Part shown: one piece after another, positions 50,772 to 58,893 of the stretch
Numbering within the stretch: position 1 is the first letter of the stretch
Layout of the letters: every line of letters starts with the position of its first letter
NCBI RefSeq assembly: GCF_013131805.1
Contig: NZ_JABJRC010000009.1
Location: 186,001 to 250,000, forward strand
DNA: 64,000 bases
Source of the DNA: Kribbella sandramycini
Lineage (GTDB): Bacteria > Actinomycetota > Actinomycetes > Propionibacteriales > Kribbellaceae
Direction of reading: 5' to 3'
Notes under the pieces: model-generated
Seen by the model: only the letters and a program-made list of their open reading frames with translations
What the model was told of the DNA's origin: nothing
Database searches by the model: none
Translations under genes and position numbers: made by a program

Positions 50772-52191
50772 GCTGGTCGATGATCGTGAAGACCGCGAGG
50801 AAACCGAAGGCCAGGAAGGCGAACCCGAGGACGGCGGTGCGCAGCGGGGTGATCCGGATCGCCTTCGGGAGCGCGCGGGAGTTCATCCACCAGAGCAGGC
50901 CGGAGTAGACGAACATCATCGTGCCCGCGGTACAGGCGGAGATCACCAGCAGCACCAGCGGCTGGGTCAGCCCGGCCAGCAGCACGATGATGCCGAAGGC
51001 AACGAGACCCCAGACCAGGCCGAAGTACAGCTTGGACTCGCTGACCTTCGACGTCCGCAGGTAGCGGGCCTTGATCATGTCGGCGGTCAGCCGGGAGGTG
51101 TAGTCGACGATCCCCGCGGCCGCGGCGAACAGCGAGAACGCGCCGATCGCCCAGAACAGGTAGCCGAACCAGCCGCCGACCAGGGTCTGCAGCGTGACGC
51201 CCTCGATCTTCAGGAAGCTGATGTTGTTCTTGACGTCGGGATTGCCGAACAGCGTCGCGTGCGCGAGCATCGAGGTGAACGCGATCGTGAGCACGGTGAT
51301 CGCGACGAAGGTCGCCGCCTGCTCGATGTTGGCGAACTTCCACCAGCGCCGCCAGCGGGCCAGGTTCTCGTCGTTCGGCGTGAAGACGTAGCCGTTGGCG
51401 GTCGGATCGGCCTCGGGCTCGCCGGTGACCGGTGAGGTCAGCCGCGGGACGTGGATGCCCTGGGCGAAACCCTTGTCCCGGATCCAGTTGCTCTGCACCA
51501 GGTTCTGGCCGCCGCCGGCCCCGGCGTACGCGATCGCGCCCATCATCAGCGCGAAACCGAGCTGGTCGACCGGGAACTCCGGATGTGTGACCGCGTGCCC
51601 GAGGGCGTCGTACGTCTTGGCCCGGATCGCGAAGATCAGCGCCAGCACGACGAGCAGGCCGACGGCCAGGATCTTGACGAAGATCAGCCGCTCCAGCATG
51701 ACGTAGACCACCGGGGCGAAGGTCAGGATGAGACCGATCGAGGCCAGGATGCCGATCGCGATCCAGCGCGGGTCCCCGCCGCCGAACAGATAGGTGAGCA
51801 TCGAGGCCGAGCTGGTCGCCCAGCCGGGCCACATGTTCGCGAAGTAGGTCATGATCGCGAAGAAGAGGCCCCAGTGTTTGCCGTACCGGTTGAAGCCGGT
51901 CAACGCTGTCTCACCAGTGGCCAGCGTGTACCGCTCGATCTCCATGTTCAGGAACCACTGGATCACCACGCCGACCAGGGCGCCCCAGAGGAACACCAGC
52001 CCGACCTGGCTGGAGATGTAGGGCCACAGGATGAACTCGCCCGACGCGAGCCCGACCCCGGCGCCGACCATGCCCGGACCGACGATCTTCCAGGTCTGGG
52101 TCGGCGGCTCCGGCAGGTCCCGGACCTGGGGAGCGGGGAGGTTCTTCGTCGGCAGCGCGAATCTGCCGTGGTCCGTCGATGTGTCAGCCAT
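50758..52191 (-). CDS. Nramp-like transporter lacking the DPGN metal motif
   Basis: 477-aa protein with about 11 helices. The start of helix 1, GPGMVGAGVGLASGEFI, occupies the place of the Nramp DPGN motif but has SGEF instead. Helix 6 has the segment GAIAYAGAGGGQNLVQSNW rather than the usual MPHN-type sequence. It is therefore an Nramp relative with probably different or non-metal specificity. A hydrophilic loop with PRLTSPVTGEPEADP lies mid-protein. ATG at 52191. Confidence 0.8.
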   Translation of the reverse strand: MADTSTDHGRFALPTKNLPAPQVRDLPEPPTQTWKIVGPGMVGAGVGLASGEFILWPYISSQVGLVFLWGALVGVVIQWFLNMEIERYTLATGETALTGFNRYGKHWGLFFAIMTYFANMWPGWATSSASMLTYLFGGGDPRWIAIGILASIGLILTFAPVVYVMLERLIFVKILAVGLLVVLALIFAIRAKTYDALGHAVTHPEFPVDQLGFALMMGAIAYAGAGGGQNLVQSNWIRDKGFAQGIHVPRLTSPVTGEPEADPTANGYVFTPNDENLARWRRWWKFANIEQAATFVAITVLTIAFTSMLAHATLFGNPDVKNNISFLKIEGVTLQTLVGGWFGYLFWAIGAFSLFAAAAGIVDYTSRLTADMIKARYLRTSKVSESKLYFGLVWGLVAFGIIVLLAGLTQPLVLLVISACTAGTMMFVYSGLLWWMNSRALPKAIRITPLRTAVLGFAFLAFGFLAVFTIIDQLKKL

Positions 52192-52307
52192 CCGGGCTCC
52201 TCACGTCTCGACCGTTTACCGGAGGTTAGCGGTTCTGGAGCGCCGCGAACCAGTTCCCGGCCCGGCGCAACCAGATACCGCGTGCGCTCCGGGGCTAGCC
52301 TGACCAT

Positions 52308-54740
52308 ATGCACTGGGGCGAGCAGGTGGCGGTTCGTGGGGCTCGAGTCCACAACTTGCAGAACGTCGACGTCGACGTACCGCTGCGGCAGCTCGTCGGG
52401 CTGACGGGCGTGTCCGGGTCGGGCAAGTCGTCGCTGGCGCTCGGCGTCCTGTACGCCGAGGGCTCGCGCCGGTACCTCGAAGCGCTGTCGACGTACACCC
52501 GTCGGCGGCTGTCGCAGGCGGCGCGGGCCGATGTGGACGCCGTGGACGGCGTACCGGCCGCGATCGCCCTGCATCAGCGGCCCGCGGTGCCTGGTGTGCG
52601 CAGTACGTTTGGGACGGCGACAGAACTGTTGAACTCGGTCCGCTTGATGTACTCGCGATTGGGGACGCATTTGTGTCCCAACGGGCATCCGGTGCCGGCG
52701 AGTATCGAGATCGCCTCGACCGGGCATCTGACCTGTCCAGTCGACGGGGTGCGGTTCGCGGTGCCGGGTGCGGAGGACTTCGCGTTCAACGGTGACGGGG
52801 CCTGCGAGGTCTGCAGAGGGACGGGCGAGACCCGGCAGATCGACCAGGCGTCGTTGGTGCCGGACGAGTCGCTCTCGATCGACGAGGGCGCCGTCGCGGC
52901 GTGGGGTTCGATGGGCGCGAGTCTGCTGCCGCAGGTGGTCGCCGCGCTGGACGTGCGGACCGACGTACCGTTCCGGGAGCTGACGGATGCGGAGCGGGAG
53001 ATCGTCCTGCACGGGCCGGAGACGAAGCGGCAGGTGATCGTCACCAGCCGGAAGGGCAACGTCTTCGACCTCAACGCGACGTACCGGAACGCGAACCGGG
53101 TCATCGAAGATGCCTTGGGCAACGCTCAGAGCGAGAAGACGATGGCCAGGCTCGATCGGTTCACGCAGGTCGCCGAGTGCCCGGCCTGTCACGGGTCGCG
53201 GTTGAACGAGCGGGCCCGGTCGGTGCTGCTGAACGGCGTACCGCTCGACGAGCTGTCGACCTGGACGCTGGACCGGACGACGTCCTTCCTGCAGTCGCTG
53301 GAGGTGCCGGAGTCGCTGCGCCGGATGGCGGCGCAGATCGTTGCCGCGTTCACCCCGACGGCGACTCATCTGCTCGGGCTCGGGTTGGGGTATCTGTCGC
53401 TCGGCCGCGCCTCACGCACGTTGTCGACCGGTGAGTTGCAACGGGTGCAGCTGGCGCGGACACTGCGGAGCAGCGCGACCGGCCTGCTCTACGTGCTGGA
53501 CGAGCCGTCGGTCGGGCTGCATCCGAGTAACGTCGATGCGCTGATCGACGTCGCGCGGCGGCTGGTCGAGACCGGCAACTCGGTGGTCCTGGTCGATCAC
53601 GATGTCCGCGTGCTGCGGCGGGCGGACTGGCTGATCGAGATCGGCCCAGGGGCCGGTGCGCACGGCGGCTCGATTGTTGCCGCTGGCACCGTTGCCTCGT
53701 TGGAAGCGTCGGACGAATCGTTGATCGGCGGGTTTCTGAGCGGGGCCGAGCCGGTGGTCGTACGGCCGCGGGTTGCGGAGGTCTTCGAGTACGGGCGGAT
53801 CCGGATCGAGACCGAGCAGCGGTTCACGCTACAGCCGCTGACGGCGGAGTTCCCGATCCGGCGGTTGACGGCGGTGACCGGGGTATCGGGTTCCGGGAAG
53901 ACGACGCTCGTGCTCGACAGCCTCGCCGCGGAGCTGATCCGGCCCGGCAGCGCTCCGCACGTCCGCCGGGTGGACGCCGGCGGGATCGAGCGGACGGTCG
54001 TCGTCGACGCCGTCCCGATCGGCCGCAACGTGCGTTCCACGGTGGCGACGTACAGCGGCGTACTCGATGAGCTGCGCCGCGCCTACGCGGCGGCCGGCCC
54101 GCTGTCGGCCGCCGACTTCTCCTACAACACCGGCAGCCTGCGCTGCCCGCAATGCGACGGCACCGGCCAGATCTCCCTCGACGTCCAGTTCCTCCCCGAC
54201 GTCGACATCCCGTGCCCGCTCTGCGGCGGCACCCGCTACGGCCCCGACGCGGACGCCGTCACCCTCGACGGCCTGACCATGCCCCAGGCCCTGTCACTCA
54301 CCGTCCAGCAAGCCCGCACGTACTTCAAGAAGCTCCGCAAGATGCAGGCCCGCCTACGCACCCTCGACGAGATCGGCCTCGGCTACCTCCTCCTCGGCGA
54401 AGCCACCCCGGCCCTGTCCGGCGGCGAAGCCCAGCGCCTCAAACTCGTCACCGACCTCGAAAAGCCCCAAACCGGCACCCTCTTCATCTTCGACGAGCCC
54501 AGCGTCGGCCTGCACCCCGCCGACATCCGAGTCCTCCTCTCGGTCTTCGACCGCCTCATCGCCGCCGGCGCCACCGTCATCGTCATCGAACACGACCTCG
54601 ACCTCATCGCCAACGCCGACCACGTCCTCGACCTCGGCCCCGGCGGCGGCACCCAAGGCGGCCGCATAGTCGCCGCCACCACCCCCGAGCTGCTCCCCGG
54701 CATACCGGAGAGCATCACCGGCCGCTACCTGCGCCAGTGA
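52308..54740 (+). CDS. UvrA-like excinuclease ATPase, short class II form
   Basis: 810-aa twin ABC-ATPase: first Walker A GVSGSGKSSLALGV (about 33-46), signature LSTGELQRVQLAR, Walker B YVLDEPSVGLHP; second Walker A GVSGSGKTTLV, signature LSGGEAQRLK. Zinc-finger cysteines CPACHGS and CPQCDGTGQ...CPLCGG are present. At about 810 aa it is shorter than housekeeping UvrA (about 950) because the UvrB-interacting insertion is missing, as in UvrA2/DrrC proteins linked to resistance against DNA-binding drugs. No ribosome site; may be leaderless. Confidence 0.9.
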   Translation: MHWGEQVAVRGARVHNLQNVDVDVPLRQLVGLTGVSGSGKSSLALGVLYAEGSRRYLEALSTYTRRRLSQAARADVDAVDGVPAAIALHQRPAVPGVRSTFGTATELLNSVRLMYSRLGTHLCPNGHPVPASIEIASTGHLTCPVDGVRFAVPGAEDFAFNGDGACEVCRGTGETRQIDQASLVPDESLSIDEGAVAAWGSMGASLLPQVVAALDVRTDVPFRELTDAEREIVLHGPETKRQVIVTSRKGNVFDLNATYRNANRVIEDALGNAQSEKTMARLDRFTQVAECPACHGSRLNERARSVLLNGVPLDELSTWTLDRTTSFLQSLEVPESLRRMAAQIVAAFTPTATHLLGLGLGYLSLGRASRTLSTGELQRVQLARTLRSSATGLLYVLDEPSVGLHPSNVDALIDVARRLVETGNSVVLVDHDVRVLRRADWLIEIGPGAGAHGGSIVAAGTVASLEASDESLIGGFLSGAEPVVVRPRVAEVFEYGRIRIETEQRFTLQPLTAEFPIRRLTAVTGVSGSGKTTLVLDSLAAELIRPGSAPHVRRVDAGGIERTVVVDAVPIGRNVRSTVATYSGVLDELRRAYAAAGPLSAADFSYNTGSLRCPQCDGTGQISLDVQFLPDVDIPCPLCGGTRYGPDADAVTLDGLTMPQALSLTVQQARTYFKKLRKMQARLRTLDEIGLGYLLLGEATPALSGGEAQRLKLVTDLEKPQTGTLFIFDEPSVGLHPADIRVLLSVFDRLIAAGATVIVIEHDLDLIANADHVLDLGPGGGTQGGRIVAATTPELLPGIPESITGRYLRQ

Positions 54741-54804
54741 CAACCGAGATCCATCGTGCTGGGATCGCCGGAAATGGGAAAACCGCAATGGTTGTGGGAT
54801 TCTC

Positions 54805-55593
54805 ATGCGGGTGGACGACCGTGAAGACTGGCGCGGCGCGCTGGACGGCGTGCGCCGCCACGAAGCGACCGAAGTGCTGATGGCCCCGATACGACGCACG
54901 GAGTCCGGAGCCGCAGCCTTCTTGGGGCTGGCCGAGAGCCAGCGGCAGTACTGGATCAAACCCTTGGGAAACCCTCAAGGCGATCAGATCCTGGTCACCG
55001 AGCAACTGGTCTCTGCGGCCGGTCGCCTCATCGGCGCACCGGTGCGGCCGACGGCGCTCATCGAAATTCCCGAAGAACTGTCTGGGTGGAAGTACGGCGA
55101 GGTACACCGCCTGTCCGCCGGCATTGCGCACGGCTCGTTGAACCTGGAGTTCGCAGACGTCATCGATGAGTTGCTGTACACGTCGGACGACGACAACGCA
55201 CGCCGGCAGCCGGCTCTCGCGGCATTATGGGACTGGTGCCTGGGCGAGGACGAACAATGGCTGTACGACCTCCGCGACGACCACTCGATCTGGACGTTCG
55301 ATCACGGGCTGTGGCTCGGCGGTGGATTTGGCTGGAGCGGCGACCAGTTGGCGCATGACGTTGCTGCCAATTGGTGGTGGACCGAGCCCGTGACAGGAAT
55401 GGACAAAGCCGCTTTCGGTGACGTCGCGGACCGAATCGAGGCGGTCACCGCAGAGCAGTTGATCGAGGTCGTGGCAGGGGTGCCTGTAGCCTGGGACGTG
55501 CCGCCGTTCGAGCTGGAGACCGTAGCCTGGTTCTTGTATCGAAGGCGCACGCCGGTGGCGAACCGACTCAGAGCAGCGGGGAGGGCAGGATGA
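54805..55593 (+). CDS. HipA-like kinase-domain protein
   Basis: 262 aa resembling the small HipA-like (HipA_2) kinase group. An N-terminal ATP-loop Lys sits in QYWIKPLGNPQGDQILVTEQ (about 49-68, Lys52), followed by an E-x-L helix, and the metal/catalytic region reads WTFDHGLWLGG. It lacks the separate N-terminal domain of true HipA. Its stop overlaps the ATG of a DUF3037 gene, a recurrent partner of this group. Codon use is less GC-biased than its neighbours. Function unknown; toxin-antitoxin or defence is a hypothesis. Confidence 0.75.
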   Translation: MRVDDREDWRGALDGVRRHEATEVLMAPIRRTESGAAAFLGLAESQRQYWIKPLGNPQGDQILVTEQLVSAAGRLIGAPVRPTALIEIPEELSGWKYGEVHRLSAGIAHGSLNLEFADVIDELLYTSDDDNARRQPALAALWDWCLGEDEQWLYDLRDDHSIWTFDHGLWLGGGFGWSGDQLAHDVAANWWWTEPVTGMDKAAFGDVADRIEAVTAEQLIEVVAGVPVAWDVPPFELETVAWFLYRRRTPVANRLRAAGRAG

Positions 55594-56492
55594 CAGCGGA
55601 TCGCGTGAGTGGCACGCCGTACATGTACTGGATGCTTCGCTACGTCCCTGACTCGGCTCGTGGAGAGTTCGTCAACGTCGGTCTCATCGTCGGCAACGAA
55701 CAACGGGCTGATTGGGCTGTGCGGACGGTGCCGTCGCTTAGCAGAGCTTCACGACTAGGCGGTGACGCGCGCTGGGTTGAAGACTGGCTGGCACGATTCC
55801 AGGCGGCGGTCGGTTCCGATCTCCCTTTGATGCGGCCGCCTACGCAGAGTTCGTCGTCGGGATTTTCCTTCGCGTCTCTCGACCGGATCAGGCGTCATCT
55901 CAACAATTCGTTCCAGATCACCGAGCCGCTTCCGCTCCGGGCCGCGGACGCCGACAGCGCCGCTGACATTTTGTACAGCCAGTTGATCGTGGAGTCGACG
56001 CAAGGGCCGCGTTCGACAGATAGAAACACGGCGATTCGCGAACTGCGCGACGCCTTCTACAACGTACCTGAACTCTCGCCAAAGGATGTGCAGAGCAGAG
56101 TGCGGCTGCAGGTCGGCCGGCAGCAAGCGCGCTTCGAGTTCGCGATCGGCCGCGACCGGATTGCTCAACTGTCGCACGTGTGGTCCTTCAAGCGCCAGTC
56201 GCTCGATGGCCTGTCCGGCGATATTCAGGCGACGAGTTATGTGATCAAGCGGCTCCGGGAGGACGGCGGACTGCTGCTGAATCCCGCGCGTACCAAGCAG
56301 GAGCCGGTGCGTCTCTCACGAGACGTGCCGATCCGCGTACTCTACGTTCCGCCGTCTTCGGCCGTGCAACGGGAGATCTTCGAAGGCGCAGAGGAAGCTT
56401 GGAGCAATCTCGGTGTCCTGCCTTTTGCCGTCGGCCAGGAAGATCATCTGGCGCAAGAAGCCGTTTCACTCCTGCACTCCAAGGCCAGTTGA
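55590..56492 (+). CDS. DUF3037 family protein, partner of HipA-like kinase
   Basis: 300 aa. The N-terminal block YMYWMLRYVPDSARGEFVN followed by VGLIVGN is the DUF3037 signature; the rest is mixed helix/strand with no catalytic motif I recognise. ATGA overlap with the HipA-like gene gives stoichiometric coupling. As with its partner, AT-ending codons are more frequent than elsewhere. In HipA systems the partner is a DNA-binding antitoxin, but no helix-turn-helix is evident here, so the mechanism would differ. Confidence 0.8.
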   Translation: MTADRVSGTPYMYWMLRYVPDSARGEFVNVGLIVGNEQRADWAVRTVPSLSRASRLGGDARWVEDWLARFQAAVGSDLPLMRPPTQSSSSGFSFASLDRIRRHLNNSFQITEPLPLRAADADSAADILYSQLIVESTQGPRSTDRNTAIRELRDAFYNVPELSPKDVQSRVRLQVGRQQARFEFAIGRDRIAQLSHVWSFKRQSLDGLSGDIQATSYVIKRLREDGGLLLNPARTKQEPVRLSRDVPIRVLYVPPSSAVQREIFEGAEEAWSNLGVLPFAVGQEDHLAQEAVSLLHSKAS

Positions 56493-56535
56493 CGCGCTAA
56501 GGCCAAGTGTCAGCTTCAATCGAAGGTGACCACAC

Positions 56536-56574
56536 ATTCTATTCATATTTTGCTTTTGTTTTTCTTCTTTTTAG
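56536..56574. other. T-rich tract after the HipA-like/DUF3037 pair
   Basis: About 39 bases that are mostly T with some C (ATTCTATTCATATTTTGC then runs of TTTT and CTT), extremely rare in such GC-rich DNA. A small CTTC-aatc-GAAG hairpin lies about 10 bases upstream. On the plus strand it could be a U-rich terminator for the DUF3037 transcript, or it may mark the edge of acquired DNA. It abuts the stop of the convergent MMPL gene. Confidence 0.6.
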
Positions 56575-56576
56575 TG

Positions 56577-58724
56577 CTACTTCTGGCGCGCCAGTTTGCT
56601 GGGCCACCAGACCTTCTTGCCGAGGTCGTGGGCGAGGGCGGGGACGAGGAGGGAGCGGACGATGGTGGTGTCGAGGAGGACGCCGAAGGCGACCAGGAAG
56701 GCGGTTTGGACCAGGAAGAGGATGGGGAGGACGGCGAGGGCGGAGAAGGTGGCGGCCAGGACGACGCCGGCCGAGGTGATGACGCCGCCGGTGACGGCGA
56801 GGCCGGTGAGGATCCCGGGGCGGGTGCCCTGGGTGATCGACTCCTCGCGGACCCGGGTCATCAGGAAGATCGAGTAGTCGATGCCTAGGGCAACGAGGAA
56901 GACGAAACCGTAGAGCGGGATGGCGGGGTCGGCGCCGGGGAAGTCGAAGAGGTGGTTGAAGACCAGGGCGCTGACGCCGATGGTGGCGCCGAAGGAGATC
57001 ACGTTCGCGACGACCAGCAGCACGGCGGCGGCGATCGAGCGCAGCAACAGCATCAGGACCAGGAAGATCACCGCCAGGATGGCCGGGATGATCACCCGCA
57101 GGTCGCGCTGGCTGGCATCCAGGACGTCGAGGTTGATCGCGGTGGTGCCGCCGACCAGGATGTCCGGGCTGACCTTGTCGAGCTCGGTCCGCAGGTGCTC
57201 GACGACCTTGGTCGCGTCCGGCGAGTCGGCCGGCACCTTCAGCGTCGCCTGAACGAGAACCTTGCCGTCGACAACCTTCGGCGGCTGGCCCGGCACCGGC
57301 GAGGCGGACGCCGAACCGACGCCGTCCACCGCGCTCGCCGCCCGGACAACGGCCTCGCTCCGATCGGCCGGAGTGAGGATCTGCACCGGCGTACCGGCGC
57401 CCGCGTCGAAGTGTTTGGCGAGCTGCTCCTGCCCGGTGACGGACTCGACCTTGTCCAGGAACAGATCCTCCTGGGAGATCCCACTGGCCTGGAAGGTCGG
57501 CAGGAACGCGCCGCAGACGAGCAGACCGAGCGCGCTGAGCACCCAGACCCGCCGCGGGTGTCGCCCAACCAGACCGGAGACCCGGCCCCAGAGCTTCCGG
57601 CCGCCGACCTGGTCCGCAGCGTGCACATGGTCGACGCGGGGGATCGACGGCCAGAAGATCCGCCGTCCGAAGGCCAGCAGAATCGCCGGCAGAAACGTCA
57701 TCGAGGCGATCAGCGCGCCCGCGATACCGATCGCGCCGACCGGCCCGAGGCCCTTCGTGCTGCCCAGCTGGGACAGCAGCAGGCAGAGCAGCCCGAGGAT
57801 GACCGTCGCGGCGCTGGCCGCGATCGGCTCGAGCGAGGCCCGCCAGGCGATCCGCATCGCGTCGTACTTGCTGGTGTAGTCGTGCAGCTCTTCCTTGTAG
57901 CGCGAGACGAGCAGCAGCGAGTAGTCGGTCGCGGCCCCGACGACCAGGATGAACAGGATGCCCTGACTCTGCCCGTTGAGCTCGATCACGCCGTTCTTCG
58001 CCAGCGGATAGACGACGAGCGCGGCCAGCGCGAGCCCGAAGACGGCCGTGAGCAGGACGGCGATCGGCAGCACCGGGCTCCGGTACACGATCAGGAGGAT
58101 CACGAAGACGACCGCGAGCGCGACGCCGAGCAGGATGCCGTCGATCCCGCCGAAGGCGACCACGAAGTCCGCGAAGACGCCGCCCGGCCCGGTCACGTAG
58201 ACCTGCAGACCAGTTGGCGTCAGATCCTGTTTGATCGTCTGCCGCATCGTGTCGGCGGCCGCGAACAGCACGGTCTCGCCCTCCGTGACGACCTCGTCCG
58301 CACGCTCGCCGTCCAGCTCGACGGTGAGCAGCAGCGCCTTCTTGTCCTCCGACGGGACGACGGCCTTCGGCGCGGCGGTCAGGTAGTCGCCGAGCTTCTT
58401 CCCGCCGTGCAGCTCCAGCGACGGCACCTTCGCCAGGAAGGCCTGCGCCGCGGTCAGGTCACCTGGAGTGATACCGCTGTCACGCTCGATCAGAACGAAG
58501 TACGGCAGCGCGGCCGAGTCGACGAACTTCGCCGCCTCGTTGTTGACCAGCGTCGATTCGGCCTGTTTCGGCAGGAAGCTGGCGTTGTCGTTCTCCTGGA
58601 CCTCGCTCAGCTTGCCCACCGTGGGCCCGCCGATCCCGCCCAGCACCAGCCAGCCGATCAGCACCAGCGCGATCGCGCTCCGCCACGCCCAGCGCCCCCG
58701 CGGCTTCCCGCTCTGCTCGCTCAC
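56577..58724 (-). CDS. MMPL-family RND transporter
   Basis: 715 aa with two repeats, each an N-terminal helix, a large external loop and five clustered helices. MMPL marks: TDYSLLLVSRYKEEL in repeat 1 and LGIDYSIFLMTRVREE in repeat 2 (proton-relay Asp-Tyr pairs). MMPL proteins export lipids or drugs in actinobacteria. The GTG start at 58724 has GGAGGGG eight bases upstream, better than the GTG at 58763. Confidence 0.92.
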   Translation of the reverse strand: MSEQSGKPRGRWAWRSAIALVLIGWLVLGGIGGPTVGKLSEVQENDNASFLPKQAESTLVNNEAAKFVDSAALPYFVLIERDSGITPGDLTAAQAFLAKVPSLELHGGKKLGDYLTAAPKAVVPSEDKKALLLTVELDGERADEVVTEGETVLFAAADTMRQTIKQDLTPTGLQVYVTGPGGVFADFVVAFGGIDGILLGVALAVVFVILLIVYRSPVLPIAVLLTAVFGLALAALVVYPLAKNGVIELNGQSQGILFILVVGAATDYSLLLVSRYKEELHDYTSKYDAMRIAWRASLEPIAASAATVILGLLCLLLSQLGSTKGLGPVGAIGIAGALIASMTFLPAILLAFGRRIFWPSIPRVDHVHAADQVGGRKLWGRVSGLVGRHPRRVWVLSALGLLVCGAFLPTFQASGISQEDLFLDKVESVTGQEQLAKHFDAGAGTPVQILTPADRSEAVVRAASAVDGVGSASASPVPGQPPKVVDGKVLVQATLKVPADSPDATKVVEHLRTELDKVSPDILVGGTTAINLDVLDASQRDLRVIIPAILAVIFLVLMLLLRSIAAAVLLVVANVISFGATIGVSALVFNHLFDFPGADPAIPLYGFVFLVALGIDYSIFLMTRVREESITQGTRPGILTGLAVTGGVITSAGVVLAATFSALAVLPILFLVQTAFLVAFGVLLDTTIVRSLLVPALAHDLGKKVWWPSKLARQK

Positions 58725-58810
58725 GGTTCCGTCCCCTCCGTCGGTAAGGGGCACAGTACCCACTTCCTCTCACTACCCGGCGAGCGGTGTGCGTTAGCCG
58801 TTTCGGCGGC

Positions 58811-58848
58811 GTAACAACGAGATGACCACGTGGAAACACCCCGGTCAT
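58811..58848 (+). promoter_or_regulatory. GlnR-like nitrogen regulator box upstream of narK
   Basis: Four 5-mers at 11-bp phase, GTAAC-n6-ATGAC-n6-GAAAC-n6-GTCAT, fit most of the actinobacterial GlnR pattern of alternating GTnAC and GAAAC half-sites. ATGAC-n6-GAAAC-n6-GTCAT is the best part. It lies 45 bases before the narK ATG, where GlnR activates nitrate-assimilation genes in Streptomyces and mycobacteria. A CATAGC hexamer at 58846 may be the -10. Confidence 0.65.
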
Positions 58849-58893
58849 AGCGTCCTGGCCTAATCAGTGAGGTCGGACGAACGGAGACGCACG

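Noticed and set aside
52247..52256. GAACCAGTTC near the UvrA-like gene as a LexA (SOS) box
   Set aside because: The actinobacterial LexA site needs GAAC and GTTC separated by four bases; here the spacing is two, and flanking bases do not fit.
56555..56575. Polypyrimidine-AG pattern resembling a eukaryotic 3' splice site
   Set aside because: The context is bacterial with no intron; the resemblance follows from the T-rich tract.
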